This document shows positions 44,696 through 54,949 of a DNA stretch of 64,000 nt, in pieces. The notes beneath the pieces were generated by a model that was not told the DNA's origin, searched no databases, and saw nothing but the letters and a program-made list of their open reading frames with translations. The position numbers were made by a program, and so were the translations under genes. Numbering within the stretch: position 1 is the stretch's first letter; every line of letters starts with the position of its first letter. Source of the DNA: DSVQ01 sp964484765 (GTDB lineage: Bacteria > Planctomycetota > Planctomycetia > Planctomycetales > Planctomycetaceae); NCBI GenBank assembly GCA_964484765.1, contig CAZAGI010000012.1, positions 70,585 to 134,584 on the forward strand, written 5' to 3'.

Positions 44696-47124
44696 CCCCA
44701 TGTCGATGCTCTCGCTGGGTGTATTTGTGGGCCGTGCTCGTTTCGATGGTACTCGGTTCCCATAGCGTCCTTGCTCAACCCCCGGCAACGCCACCGGCGG
44801 CCGAAGAAGAACCGGCGCTGCCGAAGCTGATCGACATGCCGCTGCCCTCGGCGGAATCATTGTTGCGCGAGCGGCCGCGCGACTGGGTGGTCCTGCGTAA
44901 TCAAGACGTCATCGTGGTTGAACCATTGCTCCCGCGACCGAACACACTGCAGATTCGCAAGGAGCAATATGAAAAGATCGTCAAGTCAAAACCGAGTGAA
45001 ATCGGTCCTGAAAACCGCACACGGAAAATGTACGAGTATGAACGGATCAGCCTCACGCTGCTGGAGGGCGGAGTCGAGCCGGACTACCTGATCGAAACCA
45101 AGCACATCGAAAAGATCATCTACTTCGAAGACATGTTGCTGCAGCGGGCGACGAAACTTCTCGACGACAAGAACCCGGCCTTGGCGTACGATCTGCTGAC
45201 GGTGGTCGACCGCCGACAGCGCGACTGGCCGAACCTGGATCTGCATTATCAGCGCTGCCTGTTCGTGCAGGCCGAGGTGCATCAGCAAGCCGGGCGGTTT
45301 GAAACCGCGCTGGTAGTGCTCGAACAATTGAATCCGATCGCACCCGAGTATCCAAACCTGTCGGCGCTGCTCGGAAAGACCGTGGAACCGCTGCTGGAAT
45401 CCGCGTTTAACGTCGGCGATTATCGTCGCGCCCGGCACTTTCTCGCCCGGTTGGCGAAACTCCAGCCGCAGCATCACGTCGCGCTCAAATGGCGGGAAAT
45501 GTTGATCGCCCGTGCCGGCGAAGAGCTGGCCACCGCGCGGACGGAGTTTCAGTCGGCACATTTCCGGGAAGCCGTGTTGCACGGAGACCTGGCCGCCCTT
45601 GCCTGGCCGGAGTTGGCCGGGTTGAAAGACGCACACAAGCAATTCATCGATCGCTATCAACGGTTGCGCGTGGGTGTGTGGGAACCGGAGGATCATCCGG
45701 CCGACCCGTTTCTCGGCCGCAATGCCGAGCGTCATCGCGAACTTGGCACGGTCGCGCTTTTCGAACCCGATCGCGTGGTCGATGGAGTCGTGCGCTACCG
45801 CTCCGCGTATTTTGAAAGCTGGGAACCGCGCGATCTCGGCCGTGAATGGGAGTTCTGGCTCAAACCCCGGCGGGCGGAGTGGGAGTCGCGGCCGGCGCTG
45901 TCCACCGGGTTGATCGCCGATGCCCTGCATGAACGTTGGGATCCGACTTCACCGAACTACGATGATCGCTGGATCGGTCATGTTGCGGCGGTCTCCGCGC
46001 CGTCTCCGCAGCAGTTCCGCCTGAAACTGCAACGAATTCCCATGCGTCTGGAAGCGTGGTTGCGTTCGCCGATCGCACTCGGAGACTCGGCGCGCGGTTG
46101 GAATTCCGATCTCGATCCCGCGGCGTGGAACAGCGTCGATCAACAGCGTTTCCGGATCGCTGCGCAGACGGGCACCGAAACTGTGTTTGTCCGCACACGG
46201 CCCGAACCGCCCGAATACAAGCCGCGGCATTTGACGGAGATTGTCGAGCAACGGCTCCCCCACTGGGAGCGCGCACTCCAGGCGCTGCTCCGCGGCGAAG
46301 TCGACATGCTCCCGACAATCGAATTCCGTGATGTGCGCAGCTTGCAGAATGATTCCCGGTTCTTCACGTTGCAGGCGGCGCTGCCCCGGACGCACATCGT
46401 GACATTCCATCCGAACTCGCCACTGATGCACTCGGCTCCCTTGCGGCGGGCGCTGCTGCAATCGCTGCCACGGGAAATGATCCTGAACGAATTCGTGCTG
46501 GATGGAGCCGATAAGAGTTTGGGCCGGCTCAGCATCGGACCCTTTCCATCGACGACATACGGCTATTACAAAGAACTCCCACAACCGACGTATGACGTCA
46601 TTACCGCAGCCTCTCTGGTTGCCACGGCGAAGAAGGAAAACAACGGAAAACTACCAGTGCTGCGGCTCGCGGCCCCGTCGGACGCCTGCATCCGCCGCGC
46701 CTTGCCGCACATGCTGGAAGCCTGGCAACGCGTGGGCTTGTCCGTCGAGTTGATCACCGAACCTTCGGCCGATTGGGACCTGGCATACCGCTCGTTGCGG
46801 TTGACAGAACCGTTTGCCGATTTGTGGCCCCTGTTCTCGCCGCAGGGACGGGTCGAGCAAGCGGCGATTGCGCCGTTTCCGCACCCCGTGCGGGAAGAAT
46901 TGCTCGAACTGGACCGTGCCGTGGACTGGACGGCGGCCACGCGAACGCTGCAACGCCTGCAACAGGAGTTCCTCACCGAGGCCCGGTATTTGCCCTTGTG
47001 GGAAGTCGATGAGTTTCAGATTTTCCGTCGCCGTATTGGCGGGCTGTCTGTCCGTCCGATGCATCCCTACTTCGATTGCGAGCGATGGACCGTGCAGTCG
47101 TGGTATCCCACGGAGGGCCCCTGA
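44692..47124 (+). CDS. Exported TPR protein with extracellular solute-binding (SBP_bac_5-like) region
   Basis: 810 residues from ATG 44692, overlapping the previous stop (ATGA). A signal peptide (VYLWAVLVSMVLGSHSVLAQ) precedes a helical region of about 280 residues with TPR character (ALAYDLLTVVDRRQRDWPNLDLHYQRCLFVQAE, HQQAGRFETALVVLEQL). The second half resembles family 5 peptide/nickel-binding proteins: a YRSAYFESWEPRDLGREWEFWLKP stretch, HPNSPLMHSAPLRRALLQSLPREMI, and GPFPSTTYGYYKELPQPTYD. No ABC permease genes are nearby, so it is not an ordinary importer subunit; it may bind peptides for sensing or assembly (inference). Followed directly by an overlapping gene. Confidence 0.8.
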   Translation: MTPCRCSRWVYLWAVLVSMVLGSHSVLAQPPATPPAAEEEPALPKLIDMPLPSAESLLRERPRDWVVLRNQDVIVVEPLLPRPNTLQIRKEQYEKIVKSKPSEIGPENRTRKMYEYERISLTLLEGGVEPDYLIETKHIEKIIYFEDMLLQRATKLLDDKNPALAYDLLTVVDRRQRDWPNLDLHYQRCLFVQAEVHQQAGRFETALVVLEQLNPIAPEYPNLSALLGKTVEPLLESAFNVGDYRRARHFLARLAKLQPQHHVALKWREMLIARAGEELATARTEFQSAHFREAVLHGDLAALAWPELAGLKDAHKQFIDRYQRLRVGVWEPEDHPADPFLGRNAERHRELGTVALFEPDRVVDGVVRYRSAYFESWEPRDLGREWEFWLKPRRAEWESRPALSTGLIADALHERWDPTSPNYDDRWIGHVAAVSAPSPQQFRLKLQRIPMRLEAWLRSPIALGDSARGWNSDLDPAAWNSVDQQRFRIAAQTGTETVFVRTRPEPPEYKPRHLTEIVEQRLPHWERALQALLRGEVDMLPTIEFRDVRSLQNDSRFFTLQAALPRTHIVTFHPNSPLMHSAPLRRALLQSLPREMILNEFVLDGADKSLGRLSIGPFPSTTYGYYKELPQPTYDVITAASLVATAKKENNGKLPVLRLAAPSDACIRRALPHMLEAWQRVGLSVELITEPSADWDLAYRSLRLTEPFADLWPLFSPQGRVEQAAIAPFPHPVREELLELDRAVDWTAATRTLQRLQQEFLTEARYLPLWEVDEFQIFRRRIGGLSVRPMHPYFDCERWTVQSWYPTEGP

Positions 47125-48611
47125 TGATTGCCCTTCGGGTCCGAATCATGGCTACCTGTCTGGTTGAAATCGGGTTGCTCGCGGCGTCCACGGCGCGCGC
47201 GGACGAACCCGAATTCCCGACGCCGATTGAATTCGTCCCTTACTCCGTGGCCGTGCAGATTGATCTGCCGCCGGCTGGTCAACAGGACGGGTTCGATGCG
47301 TTTGCTTTTGATCGAGAGTTTCGCGCGGCCCTCCGACGCACGGCCGGAGAACGCTGGAATGTAACGCAGACCGTCGGTGCGAACAGTCCCTGGGCGCGAC
47401 CCTCGGTTTGGAATGCGCTGACTCATACCGCCTTGCGCGAGCACTTCGCAGCAACGGCCGCCGAGTACGTCTATCTGGTGCGGTTTCGACAGCGGGTTGG
47501 CGTCCCGGCGATGGACGTGTGCGTGTGGGAGCCGTTATTGGCGACGCTCAGTCCGCTGCGCACCGTCACCACGAACGACGCCAGAGCCTTGCCGGAACTC
47601 ACCGCGCGGGCCGTGTGGGATCTGTTTCGGCCGCGGGGACGATGGGAAAAAGTCGATGACGCCCACGTGCGGTTGCAAGTCCAGGCGGCGGGGTTGGGAC
47701 TCGACTCCGGACTGCCGGAGTTGATCAACCCAGGCGAAGTGTTTGCACCGTGGATTGTGATCCGCAAGCGTGATCAGACGGTCGAGCGCACCGTGTCGCA
47801 AGCGTGGACGTTTCTGATCGCCGATCCGTTGACGGATGGTCGTGGGACGGCGCGCATCGTCAGCGGCATTCGCAATCCTTTGGGCCTGAAACCACGTGGA
47901 CGTGTCGAGTTCCTTGCTATCGCTGCTCGATCGTCGTGGCCGGACACACAGATCACGTTTCGTCGCCAGTCGTCACCGCCCGAGGTGCTCGCCGCCCATG
48001 AAGTGCAATGGCATCATGACGTCTTTCCGCTCGACGAAGACCATCCCCCGGAAGTTCATCGGCAACTGACGGATCGGTTTGGACGTGTGACGCTCGCCCG
48101 TGATCAGCAAGCGCGATTAGTCTGGCTCAGCATCACGAGCGGCAGCCAGTTGCTGGCTCGTGTGCCCGTCGTTCCCGGCGAAGAACCGCAGCGTGCGGTC
48201 ATGCTGCCCGATGACAGTGTGCGTTTGCAGGTGGAAGGACAGTTGCAACTGGTGCAAAGCGACCTGGTTTCGTTCGTCGCGACCCGGACGGCACTCATTG
48301 CCATCACGCGGGCAGCAGCGAAGAAAAGAGACTGGACCGCCGCCGACGCGCAATTGAAAAAACTCGATGCGCTCCCGGCACCACAGAGCTTTCTCGATCG
48401 GGTCACGGCCATCCGCGTCACAGCGGTGGCCAAGGCCCGCAGCGTGAAAGATCGCACCGCCGAGCAACGCATCTTGCGGATGGCGGACGACACGGCGGAA
48501 CTCGTGAAACGATATCTCAGCGACGACAAACTCGCCGTCTTGAAAGAGGAAGTCTCCGAATTAAAGAAAGCCGACAGTGACGACCTCGATCCCAAGGCAC
48601 CGAAAACATGA
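47124..48611 (+). CDS. Exported protein of unknown function in the WXG100 cluster
   Basis: 495 residues from ATG 47124, which overlaps the previous stop (TGATG) and follows GGAGGG at 47112-47117; the frame's upstream extension is not needed. A signal peptide (MATCLVEIGLLAASTARADEP) is visible. The body has a mixed alpha/beta look: VPYSVAVQIDLPPAGQQDGFDAFAFDREFRAAL at the front, and a long helical end (DWTAADAQLKKLDALPAPQSFLDRV, then TAEQRILRMADDTAELVKRYL). I do not recognise a family. The arrangement places it as a periplasmic component of the same assembly. Its stop overlaps the next gene by four bases. Confidence 0.72.
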   Translation: MIALRVRIMATCLVEIGLLAASTARADEPEFPTPIEFVPYSVAVQIDLPPAGQQDGFDAFAFDREFRAALRRTAGERWNVTQTVGANSPWARPSVWNALTHTALREHFAATAAEYVYLVRFRQRVGVPAMDVCVWEPLLATLSPLRTVTTNDARALPELTARAVWDLFRPRGRWEKVDDAHVRLQVQAAGLGLDSGLPELINPGEVFAPWIVIRKRDQTVERTVSQAWTFLIADPLTDGRGTARIVSGIRNPLGLKPRGRVEFLAIAARSSWPDTQITFRRQSSPPEVLAAHEVQWHHDVFPLDEDHPPEVHRQLTDRFGRVTLARDQQARLVWLSITSGSQLLARVPVVPGEEPQRAVMLPDDSVRLQVEGQLQLVQSDLVSFVATRTALIAITRAAAKKRDWTAADAQLKKLDALPAPQSFLDRVTAIRVTAVAKARSVKDRTAEQRILRMADDTAELVKRYLSDDKLAVLKEEVSELKKADSDDLDPKAPKT

Positions 48612-49267
48612 CTGACCGGGGGCATGACATGGGGACATTCCACCGTCGGGTCTTGTCCGTCCTGCTTCTGGTGTTGATGGTGGTGACGTCTGCCGAGGCG
48701 GGAAAGTTCAATCGGCAGGTCAGCGTCGGGGAGGTTGCCCCTGCGTGGGACGGCCTACGAGGCGTCGATGGTAAGTTATACAGCCTCAAATCTTTCGCGG
48801 ACGCTCCGGCGATTGTCGTCGTCTTTTATTCCAACCACTGTCCCGTCGTGGAAGCGTATGAAGCTCGACTCAAGCAACTCGCCGCCGAGTTTCGCCCCCG
48901 CGGCGTCGAGTTTGTTGCGGTCTCGGTCAGTCACCATGCTGCCGACGGCTTCGAAAAAATGCAGCAGCGTGCGCACGAACGCGCGCTGAAATTCCCGTAC
49001 CTGCAAGATCTGACGCAGGACATCGCACGGCGATATGGCGTGACCACCACGTCGCAGGTCTTCCTGCTGAACAAAGACCGCAAGCTCGCCTACATGGGAG
49101 CGGTTGACGATCAATGGAAAGACGCGATGAAAGTGGAAACGCACTATCTGCGGGACGCGCTCACCGCAGTGCTCGCGGCAAAACCGGTAGAGATCGGCGA
49201 AACTCGCCCCGTCGGATGTGAAATCGATTACGTCGACGCTGCGCGATCGAAATCACGCGACGAGTGA
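48608..49267 (+). CDS. Exported thioredoxin-fold protein (AhpC/TSA-like)
   Basis: 219 residues from ATG 48608, overlapping the previous stop (ATGA); ATG 48629 is the alternative and gives a shorter signal. Signal peptide GTFHRRVLSVLLLVLMVVTSAEAG. The redoxin fold shows VGEVAPAWDGLRGVDGKLYSLKSF, VVVFYSNHCPVVEAYEARLKQLAAEF with a single cysteine where thioredoxins have CxxC, RYGVTTTSQVFLLNKDRKLAYMGAVDD, and a late cysteine in VGCEIDYVDA. This is the planctomycete thioredoxin-like/peroxiredoxin-like group, probably periplasmic with a redox or structural role. It closes the WXG100 cluster and converges with the next gene 13 bases away. Confidence 0.88.
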   Translation: MTDRGHDMGTFHRRVLSVLLLVLMVVTSAEAGKFNRQVSVGEVAPAWDGLRGVDGKLYSLKSFADAPAIVVVFYSNHCPVVEAYEARLKQLAAEFRPRGVEFVAVSVSHHAADGFEKMQQRAHERALKFPYLQDLTQDIARRYGVTTTSQVFLLNKDRKLAYMGAVDDQWKDAMKVETHYLRDALTAVLAAKPVEIGETRPVGCEIDYVDAARSKSRDE

Positions 49268-49280
49268 TCGTCGCCCGGAA

Positions 49281-50102
49281 TCATTCACGCAAGGCGGCCG
49301 ATTTCATCAACCGATCGGTCGCCGCGTAGGCTTCCGCAACCCACGCTTCAATCTGGCTGGGCTCCGGCGAGTATTCGAGTTCGATCGACACGGCGCCGTC
49401 AATCTCCAAATCCGCGATTTCCCGCAGATATGGGCCGAAATCCACGACTCCGCGGCCAGGCGGCAAGTCGCCGTGGACTTTTCCGTCGCAATCGGAAATG
49501 TGGACGTGAATCGCACGCCCCTTGAGTCGCCGCAACTCCGCCGGGGCTACTTTCGCCAGGCATAAATGTGAAACGTCAATGTTCGCCGCGACCGCCGGAT
49601 GCGCCACGTCGTCCAGAAACCGCACCATGTTGTCGACGTTGTTCAGCAGCGACAAGGCGAACGGCTCCAGCTCCAGCGCGATCTGCAAATCCAATTCTGC
49701 GGCGTAGTCACCGAGCCGACGACAACTTTCGACGGCCAGTCGCCACTGATGCGCGGGCGGAATCACCTCGCGGTTCCAGATATATTCGCCGAGCACCAAC
49801 AGCAGATTGCGCCCGCCGAACTCGTAGACCATGTCGAGGTACTGCGCACAACGATCGATGTGAAACCGCTGCACGCTGGGATTGAAATCGATCAGCCCGG
49901 TAGCCACACAGCAGACCGACACGATCGGCAATTGCAGCCGCTCACATTCCCGGCGGATGAGTTGCCGCTCCTGAATCGAAATATCGAGCGGATCCGCAAA
50001 GATGTCGACCGTGTCGAAGCCAAGTTCTTTCGTCCTGGCAAGCCCCCACGCGGTATCACGCCCCGCCTGAGCCCACGCCGAATTGATGAGTCCCAGTTGC
50101 AT
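49281..50102 (-). CDS. Sugar phosphate isomerase/epimerase family protein
   Basis: 273 residues from ATG 50102, eight bases after GGGAG; upstream frame extensions fall in A-rich sequence. TIM barrel of the xylose-isomerase-like class with conserved elements MQLGLINSAWAQAGRDTAWGLARTKELGFDTVDIF, the metal ligands region LDLQIALELEPFALSLLN, a histidine and aspartates in VAANIDVSHLCLAK and IHVHISDCDGKVHGDLPPGRGVVDF, and VSIELEYSP. Members act on sugars or inositols; the exact substrate cannot be assigned. It is cytoplasmic. On the same strand as and 155 bases upstream of nothing else; its 5' spacer holds an inverted repeat. Confidence 0.88.
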   Translation of the reverse strand: MQLGLINSAWAQAGRDTAWGLARTKELGFDTVDIFADPLDISIQERQLIRRECERLQLPIVSVCCVATGLIDFNPSVQRFHIDRCAQYLDMVYEFGGRNLLLVLGEYIWNREVIPPAHQWRLAVESCRRLGDYAAELDLQIALELEPFALSLLNNVDNMVRFLDDVAHPAVAANIDVSHLCLAKVAPAELRRLKGRAIHVHISDCDGKVHGDLPPGRGVVDFGPYLREIADLEIDGAVSIELEYSPEPSQIEAWVAEAYAATDRLMKSAALRE

Positions 50103-50128
50103 GCGCGTGTCTCCCGAAACGATCTGGC

Positions 50129-50260
50129 ACAAGAAGAGTTTTCGCCACGAAAAAGCACAAAAATCACAAAAGAGAACAGGAGAAATAGAACTCAAAACCA
50201 TACCGGCATGCAATGGCGACGCTTCGCATTCTTTTGTGCCGTTTATGCTGTTTGCGGCTA
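50129..50260. repeat. Degenerate A-rich inverted repeat between isomerase and thiE-fusion genes
   Basis: The left arm (about 50129-50176, containing CGCCACGAAAAAGCACAAAA) and the right arm (about 50227-50266) are degenerate complements; reading the right arm in reverse gives CGCAAACAGCATAAACGGCACAAAAGAA. Both resemble the CACGAAAAAGCACAAAAATCAC-type repeat scattered between genes in many environmental bacteria. It covers the 3' end of the thiE-fusion gene, including its stop, and the isomerase promoter region. Base composition is much more A/T-rich than in neighbours. Confidence 0.55.
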
Positions 50261-51829
50261 ATCTTCTTCGTCTTTCAACGGTAGCGTCCCGCCCATCGCG
50301 GAGAGATACTGTTCGGCGGCGTTGCCGGGGTTGATGGCGGAGCAGATGCCGCTGGAAATCGCGACGCGCTGCGCTCCGGCGATCGACACGTCGTCCATGT
50401 TTTCAAGGCTGATGCCACCGATGGCGAACCACGGCAGCGCGATTTCCCGCGCGACCTGATTGACGAACGCCAGCCCGGGGAATTCGCTGAAACTCTTCGT
50501 TGCGGTGGGAAATGTCGGACCAACACCCAGATAGTCGGCACCATCCAGCACGGCCTGCCGCGCCTGTTCGATGGAATGCGTCGACACGCCGATCAACCGT
50601 TCCGGACCGACGATCATCCGCGCGTCGGCGACCGTGCATTCGTCCTGACCAACGTGCACGCCATCGGCCTCCACCATTGCGGCAATGTCGGGGCGATCGT
50701 TGATGATCAGCAGCGCCGCCTGTTGCCGTGTCCATTTGCGAACATCGCGACAATGGGCGATCAGTTGCCGGTCGCTCATGTCTTTTTCGCGAACCTGAAT
50801 CATCCGTACTCCGGCAGCGAGGGCCTCATGGATCACCCGTCCGGATCCCAACGGGCACAACGCCTCGGTCACCAGCAGGTAGACCCGCTGGTCGGCGAGT
50901 CGCCGGCGATTGAACTGCGTCCGCAGCACCGCTTTTTCCAGCGTGTAGGCGCGATAGCGCTGCGTTTCAAACCGACGGCCGAGTTCCCCATCAAAGACTT
51001 TGCTGTATTCTTCCAGCGACCGGAGCGCTTCCTGCAGGCGTTTGAACGCGGCGGTAAGCACTGCAGAAGTTCCGCTGCGCTGATACTCGGCGACCGTGGA
51101 GACGGTGGTTCCCACGTCACCTTCGGTATCGCGCGCGGCCAGCAGTGATTCTCCCGCGAAAGATGTCATGCCTTCGGCCAGTGCATGCCGGATCAGTTTC
51201 AGTTCACGGGAAAGAAACTCGTCGTTCAGCACGAACCGCGTGTAGTCTTCGATGACACGGAGGGCTTCGCGCGCCCGGTTCGCGGCGGCGTCGAGCAAAC
51301 GCCACAGCATAAATGCTGGCGGCGGCTCACTCGCCGGGAGTTCGACGTCAACACCTGCGGGCATGGCCATCGGTGCGTCATCGACATGCTGGATCGGTTC
51401 CGGAGCAAACGCCGCCGGCGTCAATCCATACGCGGCGAGAATCTCCGCCGCAGTGGAGGCAATATGGACGAGGCTCCAGAGGATGTGCTCGGTTCCTACC
51501 CCGGGGATGCCGGTTTGCCGCAAGGCGAGCGCTTGTGCCTCGTGAAGGAGTGTCGAGGCATCGCGACTCCAGGGGACGAGCGCGTTGAAGGTGGCGTCGT
51601 TGTCCGGCCAAGCCTGGGTCTCCGGTGCGATGAGGGACCGCAGATGATCGGCCGAGAGTCCTTGCGAAGCCAACCGACCGGCCGCCCGCCCCTCGTCGAG
51701 CATCAACGCCGCCAAAAGATGGAGTGCGTCAACTTCCGTGGCTCTGCGCCAGTTTGCCAGGCGTGCAGCCCGTTCCACAGCCCGCCGGGCACCATCAGTC
51801 CATTCATCCCAGGCCAGTTGATCGAGCAT
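50258..51829 (-). CDS. thiE: Clp_N domain fused to thiamine phosphate synthase
   Basis: 523 residues from ATG 51829; ATG 51883 (18 codons earlier) is possible, and the ORF extends to 52018 without support. Residues 5-140 form a full Clp N-domain with two repeats (WTDGARRAVERAARLANWRRATEVDALHLLAALM and LRQTGIPGVGTEHILWSLVHIAS), the fold used by ClpA/ClpC to bind adaptors. Residues 160-330 are the helical domain usual before planctomycete ThiE (LLDAAANRAREALRVIEDYTRFVL). The ThiE barrel has MIQVREKDMSDRQL, NDRPDIAAMVEADGVHVGQ, IGVSTHSIEQARQAV, YLGVGPTFPTATK and FAIGGISLENM, all active-site elements. It joins HMP-PP and thiazole phosphate. Divergent from clpC. No THI-box riboswitch visible. Confidence 0.92.
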   Translation of the reverse strand: MLDQLAWDEWTDGARRAVERAARLANWRRATEVDALHLLAALMLDEGRAAGRLASQGLSADHLRSLIAPETQAWPDNDATFNALVPWSRDASTLLHEAQALALRQTGIPGVGTEHILWSLVHIASTAAEILAAYGLTPAAFAPEPIQHVDDAPMAMPAGVDVELPASEPPPAFMLWRLLDAAANRAREALRVIEDYTRFVLNDEFLSRELKLIRHALAEGMTSFAGESLLAARDTEGDVGTTVSTVAEYQRSGTSAVLTAAFKRLQEALRSLEEYSKVFDGELGRRFETQRYRAYTLEKAVLRTQFNRRRLADQRVYLLVTEALCPLGSGRVIHEALAAGVRMIQVREKDMSDRQLIAHCRDVRKWTRQQAALLIINDRPDIAAMVEADGVHVGQDECTVADARMIVGPERLIGVSTHSIEQARQAVLDGADYLGVGPTFPTATKSFSEFPGLAFVNQVAREIALPWFAIGGISLENMDDVSIAGAQRVAISSGICSAINPGNAAEQYLSAMGGTLPLKDEED

Positions 51830-52332
51830 CGTCTGTTCCGTATTGCAATTCCTGCCAAGCGGCGTTTCGCGAGTGTCGTTCATCTGCAAGTCTGGCAGAT
51901 GTCGACTGACAGAACCAGTGGCTGGTTGCAACCGGGTCTCTGTTCTCGACAGCGCCCCGGCTGAGGAATCTCCCTCACGAGCTGCGCCGGGCACCTTGTC
52001 GCTCTGTGGACACGCCACTACAATCGACGGTTGGCAGTAACCAACGACACCTCAGGGAGTTGCAGCAAACCGCTAACACGACAATCGTTAGGGAAGACGG
52101 GTGAGATCGGCTGGCTTTTCCGCCCAAGCCTGGAAATCGGGATTTGACGATTGCAGTCGTGACGGCAATCCGTCAACGTTGCTGTCAGAAACCCCTCAGA
52201 GAACTGGTCAGCCGTTATGGAACACCGATTGCTACCACGGAACGCAAGGTAGATTGAGTTAGTTTACGTCTGCTTCCGGCCGTCAGGATGTACGGTCGCT
52301 GGTTGATTTTATCGTCCGATGGAGATTCGCGC
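51830..52332. other. Divergent intergenic region thiE-fusion / clpC
   Basis: About 500 bases with no convincing gene. An inverted pair CTAAC (52073-52077) and GTTAG (52087-52091) with nine bases between has the spacing of a CIRCE element but not its sequence. Neither a THI box nor a CtsR tandem site is evident. The GGAGA at 52319-52323 is the clpC ribosome site. Confidence 0.5.
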
Positions 52333-54858
<2,526 letters not shown>

Positions 54859-54894
54859 CACGGTTTCTTGTGATCCGTCAATCGTGTTAGCATC

Positions 54895-54932
54895 AGAAGC
54901 CCAGGGATTGCGATTCCTGGGCTTCTTTATTT
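54895..54932 (+). terminator. Rho-independent terminator of clpC
   Basis: Bases 54895-54905 (AGAAGCCCAGG) pair perfectly with 54916-54926 (CCTGGGCTTCT) across a ten-base loop and are followed by TTATTT. It lies 36 bases after the clpC stop and overlaps the leader of the next gene. Confidence 0.85.
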
Positions 54933-54949
54933 CCTGTGAAAGTCCTGCG

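Noticed and set aside
44692..47124. Ordinary oligopeptide ABC transporter
   Set aside because: The SBP-like region is fused to TPR-like helices and no permease or ATPase genes adjoin.
37627..49267. Classical type VII (ESX) secretion locus
   Set aside because: No FtsK/SpoIIIE-type EccC/EssC, EccB/EccD or mycosin gene is found in the cluster.
51830..52332. TPP riboswitch or CIRCE/CtsR operator in the thiE-clpC spacer
   Set aside because: No THI-box core sequences; the only inverted pair (CTAAC/GTTAG) is five bases long and does not match CIRCE, and no CtsR tandem heptamer is seen.
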